From Pseudomonas sp. GL-B-19 (GTDB lineage Bacteria > Pseudomonadota > Gammaproteobacteria > Pseudomonadales > Pseudomonadaceae), in assembly GCF_019956415.1 (NCBI RefSeq), contig NZ_JAHBDK010000075.1, positions 1-64,000 on the forward strand: a stretch of DNA of 64,000 nt, given 5' to 3'. This document shows, in pieces, positions 16,461 through 24,576 of this stretch. The position numbers and the translations under genes were made by a program. The notes under the pieces were generated by a model. It saw only the letters and a program-made list of their open reading frames with translations, was not told the DNA's origin and did no database searches. The stretch's first letter is position 1; each line of letters begins with the position of its first letter.

Positions 16461-16612
16461 CCTTTCAGGCAGTGATCGTTCCCACGCTCTGCGTGGGAAT
16501 GCCGCCAGGGACGCTCTGCGTTCCACTTCTGAATGTGACGCAGAGCGTCAGGGGATGCATTCCCACGCAGAGCATGGGAACGATCAGCCTGACCTTTCAG
16601 GCAGTTATTGTT
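16456..16612. repeat. Nested palindromic repeat element flanked by 18-bp direct repeats
   Basis: The outer arms, 16474-16502 and 16557-16585, are 29-bp inverted repeats with one mismatch and contain GTTCCCACGCTCTGCGTGGG, itself a palindrome. Inner arms at 16510-16521 and 16538-16549 (GACGCTCTGCGT) form a second hairpin. The sequence CCTGACCTTTCAGGCAGT occurs in direct orientation at 16456-16473 and 16588-16605, on both sides. The left copy contains the stop codon of the LysR gene. The GTTCCCACGC type is a common Pseudomonas intergenic repeat. Confidence 0.9.
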
Positions 16613-16690
16613 CGTTGCCCTTGATGCCCGCTGCTGGCATCCTGCGCCTCCATTTTCTGACCCGCCCGCCCTTTTGGCACGCAACCAACC

Positions 16691-18166
16691 ATGACCGCCT
16701 CTGAAAAAGCCCCCGCTGCGCGCAATAACGACCTGATTTACGGCCTCAACGACCGCCCGCACCTGACAGCCACCGTCTTCGCCGCCCTGCAACATGTGTT
16801 GGCGAGTTTTGTCGGCATCATCACGCCGACCCTGATCATGGGCGGCGCCCTCGGCCTGCAAAGCGAAATACCGTATCTGATCAGCATGGCGCTGTTCGTG
16901 TCGGGCCTGGGCACCTTTGTTCAAGCCCGACGGTTCGGCCCGGTCGGCTCTGGCTTGCTGTGTCTGCAAGGCACCAGTTTTTCGTTCATCAGTGTGATTC
17001 TCAGTGCCGGGTTCATGGTCAAGGCTCGTGGCGGCGGCACCGATGAAATCCTCTCGACCATTTTTGGCGTGTGCTTTTTTGCGGCGTTCATTGAAGTGGC
17101 GCTGAGCCAGTTCATCGGCAAACTGCGGATGCTGATCACCCCGGTGGTCACCGGCACCATCATCACCCTGATGGGCTTGTCGCTGATCAAAGTGGCCATG
17201 ACCGACATCGCCGGAGGCTTTGGCGCGCCGGACCTCGGCGCCGCCAGTCATTTGGCGCTGGCGGCCTTGGTGCTCGGCACCATTGTGCTGTTGAACCGGG
17301 TCGATGTGCCGTTTCTGCGCCTCGGCGCCATCGTCATTGGCCTGACCTTGGGCTATGTCGTGGCCTGGCTGATGGGCGATGTCAATTTCGCCAGCCTGCC
17401 CGACGTACCGCTGATGAGCGTACCGGTGCCGTTCAAGTACGGCTTCAACTTCGACTGGGTCGCGTTTGTGCCGATCGCGGTGATTTTCCTCGTGTCGCCG
17501 CTGGAAGCCGCCGGTGACCTGACCGCCAACTCGATGATTTCGCGGCAACCGGTCAAAGGCCCGATCTACATTCGCCGGATCAAATCCGGCCTGCTCGCCG
17601 ACGGCCTTAACTCGGCGATGGCCGCCGTGTTCAACAGCATGCCGATGGTCACGTTTGCGCAGAACAATGGCGTGATCCAACTCACCGGTGTAGCCAGTCG
17701 CTACGTGGCGTTCTTCATCGCCGGTTTGCTGGTGCTGTTGGGGTTGTTCCCGATGATCGGCGCGGTGTTGCAACTGATGCCAAAACCGGTGCTTGGTGGC
17801 GCCGAACTGGTGATGTTCGGCACGGTGGCGGTGGCCGGGATCAAGATCCTCGCCGAAGCCGGCCTGCATCGACGCAACATGTTGATCGTGGCGATTTCCC
17901 TCGGCATGGGCCTGGGCGTGGCGGCAGTGCCGCAGGTGTTGCGCGAGTTGCCGATGGCGCTGCACATCATTTTTGAATCGCCGATTACCGTCGGGGCATT
18001 GTGCGCTATCGTGCTCAATATCTTCTTGCCCGAGGAGTTCATCGAGCTGGAAGAAGACGATTTCGATCCGGAAGCCTCGATCCTTCAGGTCATGGAAAAC
18101 CCCGATGTGCCAGCCAAGGCTGAACCCACAACGCCTGTGGTGGTCGCACAGGTGAGCCGCTTGTAA
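16691..18166 (+). CDS. NCS2-family nucleobase:cation symporter (xanthine/uric acid/uracil type)
   Basis: This 491-residue inner-membrane permease with 12-14 hydrophobic segments imports a purine or pyrimidine base with protons. TM1 has the family His in AALQHVLASFVG (residue ~34). The signature region SMPMVTFAQNNGVIQLTGVA (~315-335) fits the NCS2 pattern QNxGx4TG of xanthine/urate permeases (XanQ/UacT branch). A conserved Glu is in FLVSPLEAAGDLTAN. The cytoplasmic tail is acidic (EELEEDDFDPEAS-like). No clear ribosome site precedes the ATG, and the upstream repeat element separates it from the LysR gene. Choice of base cannot be settled by eye; the purine group is most likely. Confidence 0.9.
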   Translation: MTASEKAPAARNNDLIYGLNDRPHLTATVFAALQHVLASFVGIITPTLIMGGALGLQSEIPYLISMALFVSGLGTFVQARRFGPVGSGLLCLQGTSFSFISVILSAGFMVKARGGGTDEILSTIFGVCFFAAFIEVALSQFIGKLRMLITPVVTGTIITLMGLSLIKVAMTDIAGGFGAPDLGAASHLALAALVLGTIVLLNRVDVPFLRLGAIVIGLTLGYVVAWLMGDVNFASLPDVPLMSVPVPFKYGFNFDWVAFVPIAVIFLVSPLEAAGDLTANSMISRQPVKGPIYIRRIKSGLLADGLNSAMAAVFNSMPMVTFAQNNGVIQLTGVASRYVAFFIAGLLVLLGLFPMIGAVLQLMPKPVLGGAELVMFGTVAVAGIKILAEAGLHRRNMLIVAISLGMGLGVAAVPQVLRELPMALHIIFESPITVGALCAIVLNIFLPEEFIELEEDDFDPEASILQVMENPDVPAKAEPTTPVVVAQVSRL

Positions 18167-18200
18167 GGAAACACATTAAGTGTGATCACCGCATAGCCAA

Positions 18201-18290
18201 TGTGGGAGTGAGCCTGCTCGCGATAGCGGTGGATCAGTCGACAAAAATGTTGAATGACTAACCGCTATCGCGAGCAGGCTCACTCCCACA
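18201..18290. repeat. REP-type perfect 30-bp inverted repeat between convergent genes
   Basis: The arms 18201-18230 and 18261-18290 are perfect reverse complements (TGTGGGAGTGAGCCTGCTCG and onward) with a 30-base loop. The same family, with GAGCGAGCCTGCTCGCGAT, occurs at 41183-41273 and 56756-56845. It lies between the ends of the permease and nitrilase genes and could serve as a bidirectional transcription end. Confidence 0.93.
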
Positions 18291-18294
18291 GGGG

Positions 18295-19218
18295 CTAGGT
18301 GTTGAAGCGGACGCCGGGTTTGGCTCGCTCATCCACTGTCAACTCAAACACATCCGGCCGCGCATAGTGACCGACCACGTCGTAGTCATAGCGGGCGCGA
18401 ACCAGATCGTCCGTGTCGATTTCAGCCGTCAGTAACCCAGGTCCATCGCGCAACGGCCCCGCCAGTACATCGCCCATCGGCCCGACTATCACACTGCCGC
18501 CAGCAATCAGCGGCCGATCCGCCGGCCAGTTGGCAATCTCCACGCCAAGGGCGTGCGGCGAGTCCTGGACCTGACAGGCGCTGACCACAAAGCAGCGTCC
18601 TTCATGGGCGATGTGGCGCATGCTGACCTGCCACATTTCGCGCTCGTCCACCGTCGGCGCACACCACACCTCAATACCTTTGGCGTACATCGCGGTGCGC
18701 AGCAGCGGCATCATGTTTTCCCAGCAAATCACCGCGCCGATTCGTCCGACCTGACTGTCGATAACCGGCAACGTCGAGCCATCGCCCTTGCCCCAGATCA
18801 GCCGTTCGGTGCCGGTGGGCATCAGCTTGCGGTGTTTGGCGATCAGTCCGGTCTGCGGGTCGAAATACAGTGCCGTGCAATGCAGCGTACTGCCCGCACG
18901 TTCAATCACACCGATCACCAGATTGGCCCCAGTCCGCGCCGACAACCCGGCCAGGGCTTCAGTCTCGGCACCTGGCACGTCAATGGCGTTGGCGAAATAC
19001 CGGGCAAACGCTTCTCGCCCCTCCGGCAGTCGATAACCCAGTTGCGTGCCAAACCCTTCGCCCTTGGGGTAACCGCCGAGCAACGCTTCGGGCATCACCA
19101 CCAATCGGGCCCCGGACTCGGTAATGGCGTTTTCCCAGGCAAGAATCTGCTCCAGGGTGTCGGCCTTGCCTCCTGGCAATGCACCGATTTGCAGTGCAGC
19201 AACGATTGACTTGGGCAT
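18295..19218 (-). CDS. Nitrilase / carbon-nitrogen hydrolase
   Basis: This 307-residue enzyme of the nitrilase superfamily probably converts a nitrile to a carboxylic acid and ammonia. The catalytic triad is visible: Glu44 in VMPEALLGGYP, Lys131 in AKHRKLMPTGTERLIWG, and Cys165 in GAVICWENMMPLLR. These motifs, especially CWENMMPL and GGYPKG, match the true nitrilase branch (aliphatic/aryl nitrilases) more than amidases or carbamoylases. The protein is cytoplasmic. It is divergent from a LysR regulator 84 bases away, which presumably controls it. The substrate may be a plant or amino-acid derived nitrile (inference). Confidence 0.9.
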   Translation of the reverse strand: MPKSIVAALQIGALPGGKADTLEQILAWENAITESGARLVVMPEALLGGYPKGEGFGTQLGYRLPEGREAFARYFANAIDVPGAETEALAGLSARTGANLVIGVIERAGSTLHCTALYFDPQTGLIAKHRKLMPTGTERLIWGKGDGSTLPVIDSQVGRIGAVICWENMMPLLRTAMYAKGIEVWCAPTVDEREMWQVSMRHIAHEGRCFVVSACQVQDSPHALGVEIANWPADRPLIAGGSVIVGPMGDVLAGPLRDGPGLLTAEIDTDDLVRARYDYDVVGHYARPDVFELTVDERAKPGVRFNT

Positions 19219-19302
19219 CGCAATAACTCCATTGGCATCAGGTATTGCCCATTCTCCGGCGTCACGGGATCATGAATAAAGCCCGACTCACTGCTGAATG
19301 AT

Positions 19303-20211
19303 ATGAACCAAATGAATATCGCCACCGTTGATCTCAACCTGCTCAAAGTCTTCGAAGCGCTGCATGAAGAGTCCAGCGCCAGCCGTGCGGCCTTACGCCT
19401 GGGCGTGACGCAATCGGCGGTCAGTGCCGCGTTGCGCAGGCTGCGCGAGGTGTATGGCGATCAGCTGTTCGTGCGCACCGGCCGTGGTCTTGCACCGACG
19501 CTCAAAGCCAACCAATTGAAACCGGTTGTCAGCGACGCCCTGAACAAATGCCGCCAGAGCCTGGCGATGGTCGATCCAGCGGCCCATCAGTACGACGGCC
19601 GCTCAGTGTCGGTAGGGATGTCGGATGATTTCGAGATCGCCTTTGGCCGTCGACTGATCGAGGAAATCGCCCGAACAGCACCGAAACTGCGGCTGATCTT
19701 CCGGCAAACCCACAGCCAGATCGTCGCCCACGCCTTGATGGAGCGCAGTATCGATCTGGCGATCACCGCCGGCGGATTTGCCGAGCGCTTGCTCAGTCGT
19801 CAGGTGTTGGGAGAAGGCGGGTATTTATGCCTGGCGGATCGCGCCAGCCTGACCGAAGGGCAACACGTCATCAGCCTTGAAGAGTTCGTCGCTCGCGAGC
19901 ACATTTTGGTGTCGTCAGGCGGTTTTATCGGCATCACCGATGAAGGGCTGGCGGCGCTGGGGCTGAGTCGTCGGGTGTGTGCGTCGACCACGCATTTTGC
20001 CGCGTTACCGCACTTGCTCAAGGGCAGTCAGGCGGTGGCGACCATTCCGGCGCATGCCGCGCAAAGCATTGCGGCGCTCAGTGGACTGGCGCTGCTGCCC
20101 TGCCCTTTGGCCTTGCCACGCTATCCGATCGAGTTGGGCTGGCGCACCAGCACGCAGCTCGATCCGGTGGTACTGAAAGTGCGCGAAGCGATTGTGGCGA
20201 GTTTTGCCTGA
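19303..20211 (+). CDS. LysR-family transcriptional regulator next to the nitrilase
   Basis: This is a 302-residue regulator. The N-terminal HTH region runs DLNLLKVFEALHEESSASRA then LGVTQSAVSAALRRLREVYG (residues ~9-55), the NodD/NahR-like subtype whose members begin with DLNLL. The effector domain starts near residue 95 (VSVGMSDDFEIAFG). The ATG at 19303 lacks a strong Shine-Dalgarno; a second Met is three codons on. It is divergent from the nitrilase gene and probably autoregulated. Confidence 0.92.
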   Translation: MNQMNIATVDLNLLKVFEALHEESSASRAALRLGVTQSAVSAALRRLREVYGDQLFVRTGRGLAPTLKANQLKPVVSDALNKCRQSLAMVDPAAHQYDGRSVSVGMSDDFEIAFGRRLIEEIARTAPKLRLIFRQTHSQIVAHALMERSIDLAITAGGFAERLLSRQVLGEGGYLCLADRASLTEGQHVISLEEFVAREHILVSSGGFIGITDEGLAALGLSRRVCASTTHFAALPHLLKGSQAVATIPAHAAQSIAALSGLALLPCPLALPRYPIELGWRTSTQLDPVVLKVREAIVASFA

Positions 20212-20220
20212 AGACTGGGC

Positions 20221-20475
20221 TTACTTGCTGGCAGCCATGAGGCGGTTGACTTCACTGCGCACCATGTTGGCGAATTCCGGCGGCGACATCGCGTCGAGCT
20301 CGGCACGGACCCATTCAGCCCACTTGCCTTTGCGCTTGGCGCGCTCACCGAACAAGCGCGCGGCCTCGCCCTTGGATTTGCCCAGGTTGCTTTGCCAGAG
20401 GTCGAACAGACGGGATTTTTCATCTTCAAGCGCAGCGCGCTCGGCAAGGGGTTTGTCGGCCAGATTGAAGCTCAT
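20221..20475 (-). CDS. Small conserved protein of unknown function
   Basis: This 84-residue protein is charged and mostly helical, rich in Lys, Arg, Glu and Ala, with no signal peptide or membrane segment. It begins MSFNLADKPLAERAALEDEK and ends in VNRLMAASK. AGGAAA precedes the ATG at a good distance. I do not recognise a named domain. It converges with the LysR gene, whose stop is nine bases away, and stands alone with a promoter region of 165 bases shared with the divergent DUF883 gene. Confidence 0.75.
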   Translation of the reverse strand: MSFNLADKPLAERAALEDEKSRLFDLWQSNLGKSKGEAARLFGERAKRKGKWAEWVRAELDAMSPPEFANMVRSEVNRLMAASK

Positions 20476-20640
20476 GGGAATTTCCTGCTGCGTAAAATAG
20501 GCGACATCTTACACTGTAGGACGAAACGTCTGACTCAGGAATTTTCCACCCCACGGGGTCAACGCAAAAATTCGCTGCAACTTTTTCGCCGACGCTAGAC
20601 TCCATTGTTCACCGCCTGATTACCTGCAAGGAGTACCTCA

Positions 20641-20958
20641 ATGGCTCGGAAAACCGCAGCACAAGTCGCCGAAGAGCAATCCAAGGAACTGGCGTTCAGC
20701 GAGCTGGCAACGCTGATCGAAGAGTCGGAAAAACTGCTGACCCGCAGCGCCGCACTGGTCGGCGAGGAAGCAGAAACCTTGCGCGAGCAAATCGCCCTGA
20801 AACTCCAGCAGGCTCGGGATTCAGTCAGCAGTGTGCGTGACCGCACCCAACCTGCCGTCGATGCCACCGAAATATACATTGGTGGTCATCCATGGCAAAC
20901 CGTGGCCATCTCCGCTGGATTTGGTTTGGTGGTCGGGTTGTTGCTGGGTCGGCGTTAA
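20641..20958 (+). CDS. DUF883 / ElaB-YqjD-type membrane-anchored protein
   Basis: This is a 105-residue protein. Residues ~1-80 form a long amphipathic helix (EQSKELAFSELATLIEESEK, then REQIALKLQQARDSV). The C-terminus is a single membrane segment (WQTVAISAGFGLVVGLLLG) ending in RR. This layout is that of ElaB, YqjD and YgaM of E. coli, which are inner-membrane, stationary-phase proteins that bind ribosomes. The ATG is preceded by AAGGAG. The gene stands alone. A stress or stationary-phase role follows only from the family. Confidence 0.88.
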   Translation: MARKTAAQVAEEQSKELAFSELATLIEESEKLLTRSAALVGEEAETLREQIALKLQQARDSVSSVRDRTQPAVDATEIYIGGHPWQTVAISAGFGLVVGLLLGRR

Positions 20959-21065
20959 ACAGACTTGCAGCTGGCGAAGCCTGCGTCGGCCGGTCCGCGC
21001 TCGGGCGTAGCAGTCGTAAACCAGAATCCACGGTCTTTCAAGATGACCGGGTCGCCTGGAATGTG

Positions 21066-21112
21066 ACTGCTTCGCAGCCGGACGCAGCCTCGCAGGCTCG
21101 ACAGCTGCTACA
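21066..21112. repeat. Single REP-like copy of the unit amplified at 6939-7224
   Basis: GACGCAGCCTCGCAGGCTCG followed by ACAGCTGCTACA at 21081-21112 is the reverse complement of the 36-bp array unit. It is preceded by GACTGCTTCGCAGCC, a short hairpin sequence often paired with it. A decayed partner in the opposite orientation can be seen around 20965-21020. It lies between the ends of the DUF883 gene and dpkA. Confidence 0.75.
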
Positions 21113-21141
21113 TCGAGCCGTTTCTTGACAGATCGGCATTA

Positions 21142-22179
21142 CTACTGCGCGAGTGCTCGCAGGTTCGCCAGCGTCTCGGCATCGAGCGCAATGCCTTGAG
21201 CACCAGACTTGGCCCGTTGCTGGTGACGGCGATCACCCGGCAGGCGCTTGAGGCCCACGCCGTGCATCTGCCGAACCAATTCCTGACTGCGCTCGGCAAA
21301 ATTTTGCCCGGCCGCCTTGCTCGGGTCGATCACGATCAACAGTTGACCGGTCCAGGGCGTCTTGGCGCCCGGATGGTTCGACCAGTCAAACTCAAAAGAA
21401 AAATTGCCGCCGGTCAGCGCTGCCGCCAACAGTTCCACCATCATCGACAAGGCAGAACCTTTGTGTCCGCCAAACGGCAACAAGGCGCCGCCTTCGAGAA
21501 TCGCTTTCGGGTCCTGTGTCGGCTGACCAAGGCTGTCCACGCCCATGCCTGCCGGCAAGCGCTCGCCCTTGCGTGCCGCGATCTGCACATCGCCATGAGC
21601 AATGGCGCTGGTGGCCAGGTCAAAGACAATCGGCTCGCCATCGGCCCGAGGGGCCGCGAATGCGATCGGGTTGGTGCCGAACAACGGACGATCGGCGCCG
21701 TGCGGCACCACGCAGGTCATGCTGTTGACCACGCTCAATGCCACCAACCCTTCGTAGGCAAAGGGCTCGACATCCGGCCACAAGGCGGCGAAATGGTGTG
21801 AATTACGAATCGCCAGTACCGCAATGCCGGCGCTGCGAGCCTTTTCCACCAACAGGGCGCGTGCTGCCGCCAGGGCCGGCTGGGCGAAACCATTGCCGGC
21901 ATCGACCCGGACAAACCCCGAGGCAACGTCTTCAACCACCGGCACGGCCTGGCCATTGACCCAGCCGCTGTTCAGCGTCGATACATAACCGGGAATACGG
22001 AACACACCGTGGCTGTGAGCACCATCGCGCTCAGCACCGGCGCAATTGAGGGCCAGCGTCCGGGCGACCTCGGTAGAGGTGCCATGACGCAGAAAAATCT
22101 GTTCGAGCAATTGAACGAGCGCATCGAAATCGAGCGTTTGGGTGTTCGAACTGACGGCCATTTCGGGCGATACGGTCAT
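21142..22179 (-). CDS. dpkA: Delta1-piperideine-2-carboxylate / delta1-pyrroline-2-carboxylate reductase
   Basis: This is a 345-residue NADPH-dependent imine reductase of the malate/L-lactate dehydrogenase (Ldh2) fold. It reduces piperideine-2-carboxylate to L-pipecolate in D-lysine breakdown and pyrroline-2-carboxylate to L-proline. The family core is clear: RDGAHSHGVFRIPGYVSTL (residues 51-69), AVLAIRNSHHFAALWPDVEP, CVVPHGADRPLFGTNPIAFA and LPFGGHKGSALSMMVELLA. It closely resembles DpkA of P. putida and P. syringae. The ATG at 22179 with GGAG six bases upstream is preferred over a 62-residue N-terminal extension. A member of the general malate/lactate dehydrogenase family is the alternative reading. 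Confidence 0.9.
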   Translation of the reverse strand: MTVSPEMAVSSNTQTLDFDALVQLLEQIFLRHGTSTEVARTLALNCAGAERDGAHSHGVFRIPGYVSTLNSGWVNGQAVPVVEDVASGFVRVDAGNGFAQPALAAARALLVEKARSAGIAVLAIRNSHHFAALWPDVEPFAYEGLVALSVVNSMTCVVPHGADRPLFGTNPIAFAAPRADGEPIVFDLATSAIAHGDVQIAARKGERLPAGMGVDSLGQPTQDPKAILEGGALLPFGGHKGSALSMMVELLAAALTGGNFSFEFDWSNHPGAKTPWTGQLLIVIDPSKAAGQNFAERSQELVRQMHGVGLKRLPGDRRHQQRAKSGAQGIALDAETLANLRALAQ

Positions 22180-22409
22180 CTGAAGCTCCAGTTTTATTAT
22201 TGAGTACGGGCAACAGCGTGAAGCGAGGCTGCAGGGCAACCTGAAAAAGTCACCGATTAAGCGCTGTTGTACCGACGTCCTGTCAAGCCTCAACCGCCAG
22301 ATCGGCTCAAGCAATATGTACCGCACATGAGCCTTCGACTGACCGTACCGTTTTCCTCCAACCAATAGCCAGTGATTGCCAACCGATCGCGGCTTATCGA
22401 GGAAAAACC

Positions 22410-24563
22410 ATGATTGATCCTACTGCACCCTATTTTTTCGACGAGGCAGAACGCGCCTCCAATGCCCGGCAGCCCGGCGAGCGCGAAAAAGCACTGGGCT
22501 TCAACCTTGCTGACCTGAAATGGCTGAAGAACGTGTATTTGGCGACTGAGGTCGCCCGTACCGCGCAAAAAGACCCCATGTACGTTTACCTGCTGCTACT
22601 GAACAAGACAGGCACGCCGGATATTCCCTTGGCCGGCACTTTTGCCATGAGCCGGCCGGATGATGGAGAGGTCACGCTCTATACGCCGTGGAAAGGGTTG
22701 ATCAAGTTCGCGGACATGGACGACCTCAAAAGTAAGCTCAAAGAGTGGCTGGCGTCGAACACTGGCAAACATGAGCTGTTGCGCTTTCTATCAATCGAAC
22801 AACGCTATGCTCTGTCCGCCACCGTGAAACCTGATATTTCCACAACAGAAATCGCAGGCGCAGTGTTCCAGGACCAACAGGTCAGGCTTGAACGCAATCA
22901 AGCACAGAACATCCAAACGATGATGAGCGAACTGCTCAAGATACCAACGCTGCAATCCATGCTTGATGACACGCTGAAAATCGCATTGCACAAACCGTTT
23001 CCTGATTTGGACCAGCGTCTGACTCGACTGAAAAGTTTTATCAGTACGGTTTCAGCCTTCGACGAAGGTGAATACCAGCACACGAGTTCCTCGCTCTCAC
23101 TCAATGACGCCCTCCTTCACTTTTACCTCACCAATCAGTGGCCCGCCGGCGACTCCAGAGTCTTTGCCCATCCCGGGCACGGGGTGAGCAGCGACGCCGA
23201 TAACCTCGCCTGGGAAAGCGCGGTAAAAGAGATCGCCCAAAGTTTCACGCCCCACTTGCACAGCCAGCTCGATTTATTCTGGAACACGGCCATGAGTAAT
23301 GGTCTGTCACGCCGGGGTTTTTTCAGTGAGGGCTTGCGCGATACGTTCCACCTCAAGCTTCTGCTCCAGCGCCAGGAGGGCACTTTGACGACGCAGGAAT
23401 ACCTGCAACTGATGAAAGTCAGCCTCGCGCCCACGGACGCTACGCTGCGCATCGAAAGAGTGCGGATCACCGCCCCCTTCAAGCATTACGCAGAACTGGC
23501 CTCAGCCTTGTTGATTGGCGGCGTCGACACGTTGGGTTTTTTGTACACCCCGTCTCGCGGCATCGAAGCCACTGACACGCTGTCAGCGGTCAAAAAGATC
23601 GTGCTGCAAATGCTCAAAAGCGAAGGGCATGAAGACACGCTGCTCAATTTCATGTCGCTGGATGAACGCAGCTCCTTTCTGGCCCTGCAGCCCGATGAGT
23701 GCTTGATTGAAGGCAGACCCGTCATAGGGCCGGTATTTGAAGAAGTTATGGCCAACATCCTCGACAAGCAAAAGGACAACCTCAGTCATGCCTTGAGCCG
23801 TTACCGCGAAAGCGAAGGCACGCTGTCCCCTCATGCCTTGTTTGATAATGCGCTGGATGTCCGAGGTCTGCTCGACGACCGTCTGCAGACCTGCGATGCC
23901 TCCGGCCGCTGGAGTACACGGGTCGACCAGCGCTGGAGTGCGCAACCGGTGACCGTGCGAGCCGAGTCAGCCAAGGACGGTCTGCTGCGGCTTGATTCGG
24001 TGGAGCAAGCGCTTGACCAACTCCTGGACAAGCACCCGGCTATTCCCCCAGGCCTGCGCACCCTCGCCCAGGCACAGAGCCTCATCAGTTCATCCGTGGC
24101 GAACTTGCAATCGACTTTTACCCATACCCTGTCAACGGCTTTGCGGACTGAACTGAAGCTGCGAACGGTCGCACGGACCTTGGGATCGACGGAGCAGGCC
24201 ATCATCAAAACCGTGCTCGACAGCCCGGTTCACTTGCAACGAGCCGCCTTGAACGGTTTCTTGCCGGACGTATTTTCCCTGGCGTTGCAGGCAAGCGACC
24301 TTACAGACCCGTTGAAACTGGCCAGTTGCTTTGTGCTGACTGAGCGAGGAGGACTGGACCCGAAGCATTCAGGCAAGGTCATCTTGTGGACGCCTGCATC
24401 GGGATTTGAACCCTTCGAGACACTGCCACGATTACACGCCGCGCTCGATCATCGCCTGAAGGACGACGCGTTGCGTCTGACACTGCTGGAGAACCTCGGC
24501 CGTAGTGAGCGATTGCCCGGTAGAAGTTACACGCTGGCGCCGTTGCAACGGGTAAACGGGTAA
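22410..24563 (+). CDS. N-terminal part of a split DUF6543 (dermonecrotic-toxin-like) protein
   Basis: This 717-codon frame starts at an ATG with GAGGA upstream. I recognise the style of large Pseudomonas DUF6543 proteins, which are annotated as dermonecrotic-toxin-like; none of this is a demonstrated toxin. A module with LAGTFAMSRPDD, VTLYTPWKGLIKF and ELLRFLSIEQR (residues ~73-132) recurs near 365-430 (FLYTPSRGIEAT, LLNFMSLDERSSF) and near 640-710 (VILWTPASGFEPF, LRLTLLENLG). There is no signal peptide. The frame ends at a TAA at 24561-24563 created inside an 8-bp repeat tract. The continuation (24556-27279) is in the next frame. I treat the two as one damaged or switchable gene. Confidence 0.8.
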   Translation: MIDPTAPYFFDEAERASNARQPGEREKALGFNLADLKWLKNVYLATEVARTAQKDPMYVYLLLLNKTGTPDIPLAGTFAMSRPDDGEVTLYTPWKGLIKFADMDDLKSKLKEWLASNTGKHELLRFLSIEQRYALSATVKPDISTTEIAGAVFQDQQVRLERNQAQNIQTMMSELLKIPTLQSMLDDTLKIALHKPFPDLDQRLTRLKSFISTVSAFDEGEYQHTSSSLSLNDALLHFYLTNQWPAGDSRVFAHPGHGVSSDADNLAWESAVKEIAQSFTPHLHSQLDLFWNTAMSNGLSRRGFFSEGLRDTFHLKLLLQRQEGTLTTQEYLQLMKVSLAPTDATLRIERVRITAPFKHYAELASALLIGGVDTLGFLYTPSRGIEATDTLSAVKKIVLQMLKSEGHEDTLLNFMSLDERSSFLALQPDECLIEGRPVIGPVFEEVMANILDKQKDNLSHALSRYRESEGTLSPHALFDNALDVRGLLDDRLQTCDASGRWSTRVDQRWSAQPVTVRAESAKDGLLRLDSVEQALDQLLDKHPAIPPGLRTLAQAQSLISSSVANLQSTFTHTLSTALRTELKLRTVARTLGSTEQAIIKTVLDSPVHLQRAALNGFLPDVFSLALQASDLTDPLKLASCFVLTERGGLDPKHSGKVILWTPASGFEPFETLPRLHAALDHRLKDDALRLTLLENLGRSERLPGRSYTLAPLQRVNG

Positions 24564-24576
24564 ACGGGTAAACGGG
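24549..24576. repeat. 8-bp tandem repeat that breaks the toxin-like frame
   Basis: CGGGTAAA occurs three times at 24549-24556, 24557-24564 and 24565-24572, followed by a partial CGGG. The N-terminal frame reads CGG GTA AAC GGG TAA and stops. With one copy the reading would be CGG GTA AAC GGG CAT TTT and continue into the downstream frame. With two or more copies the TAA always appears in the N-terminal frame. Confidence 0.95.

Noticed and set aside
16394..17965. 523-codon minus-strand open frame
   Set aside because: It lies almost wholly opposite the NCS2 permease, is rich in His, Gln and Arg, and matches no family. It is a shadow of a high-GC gene.
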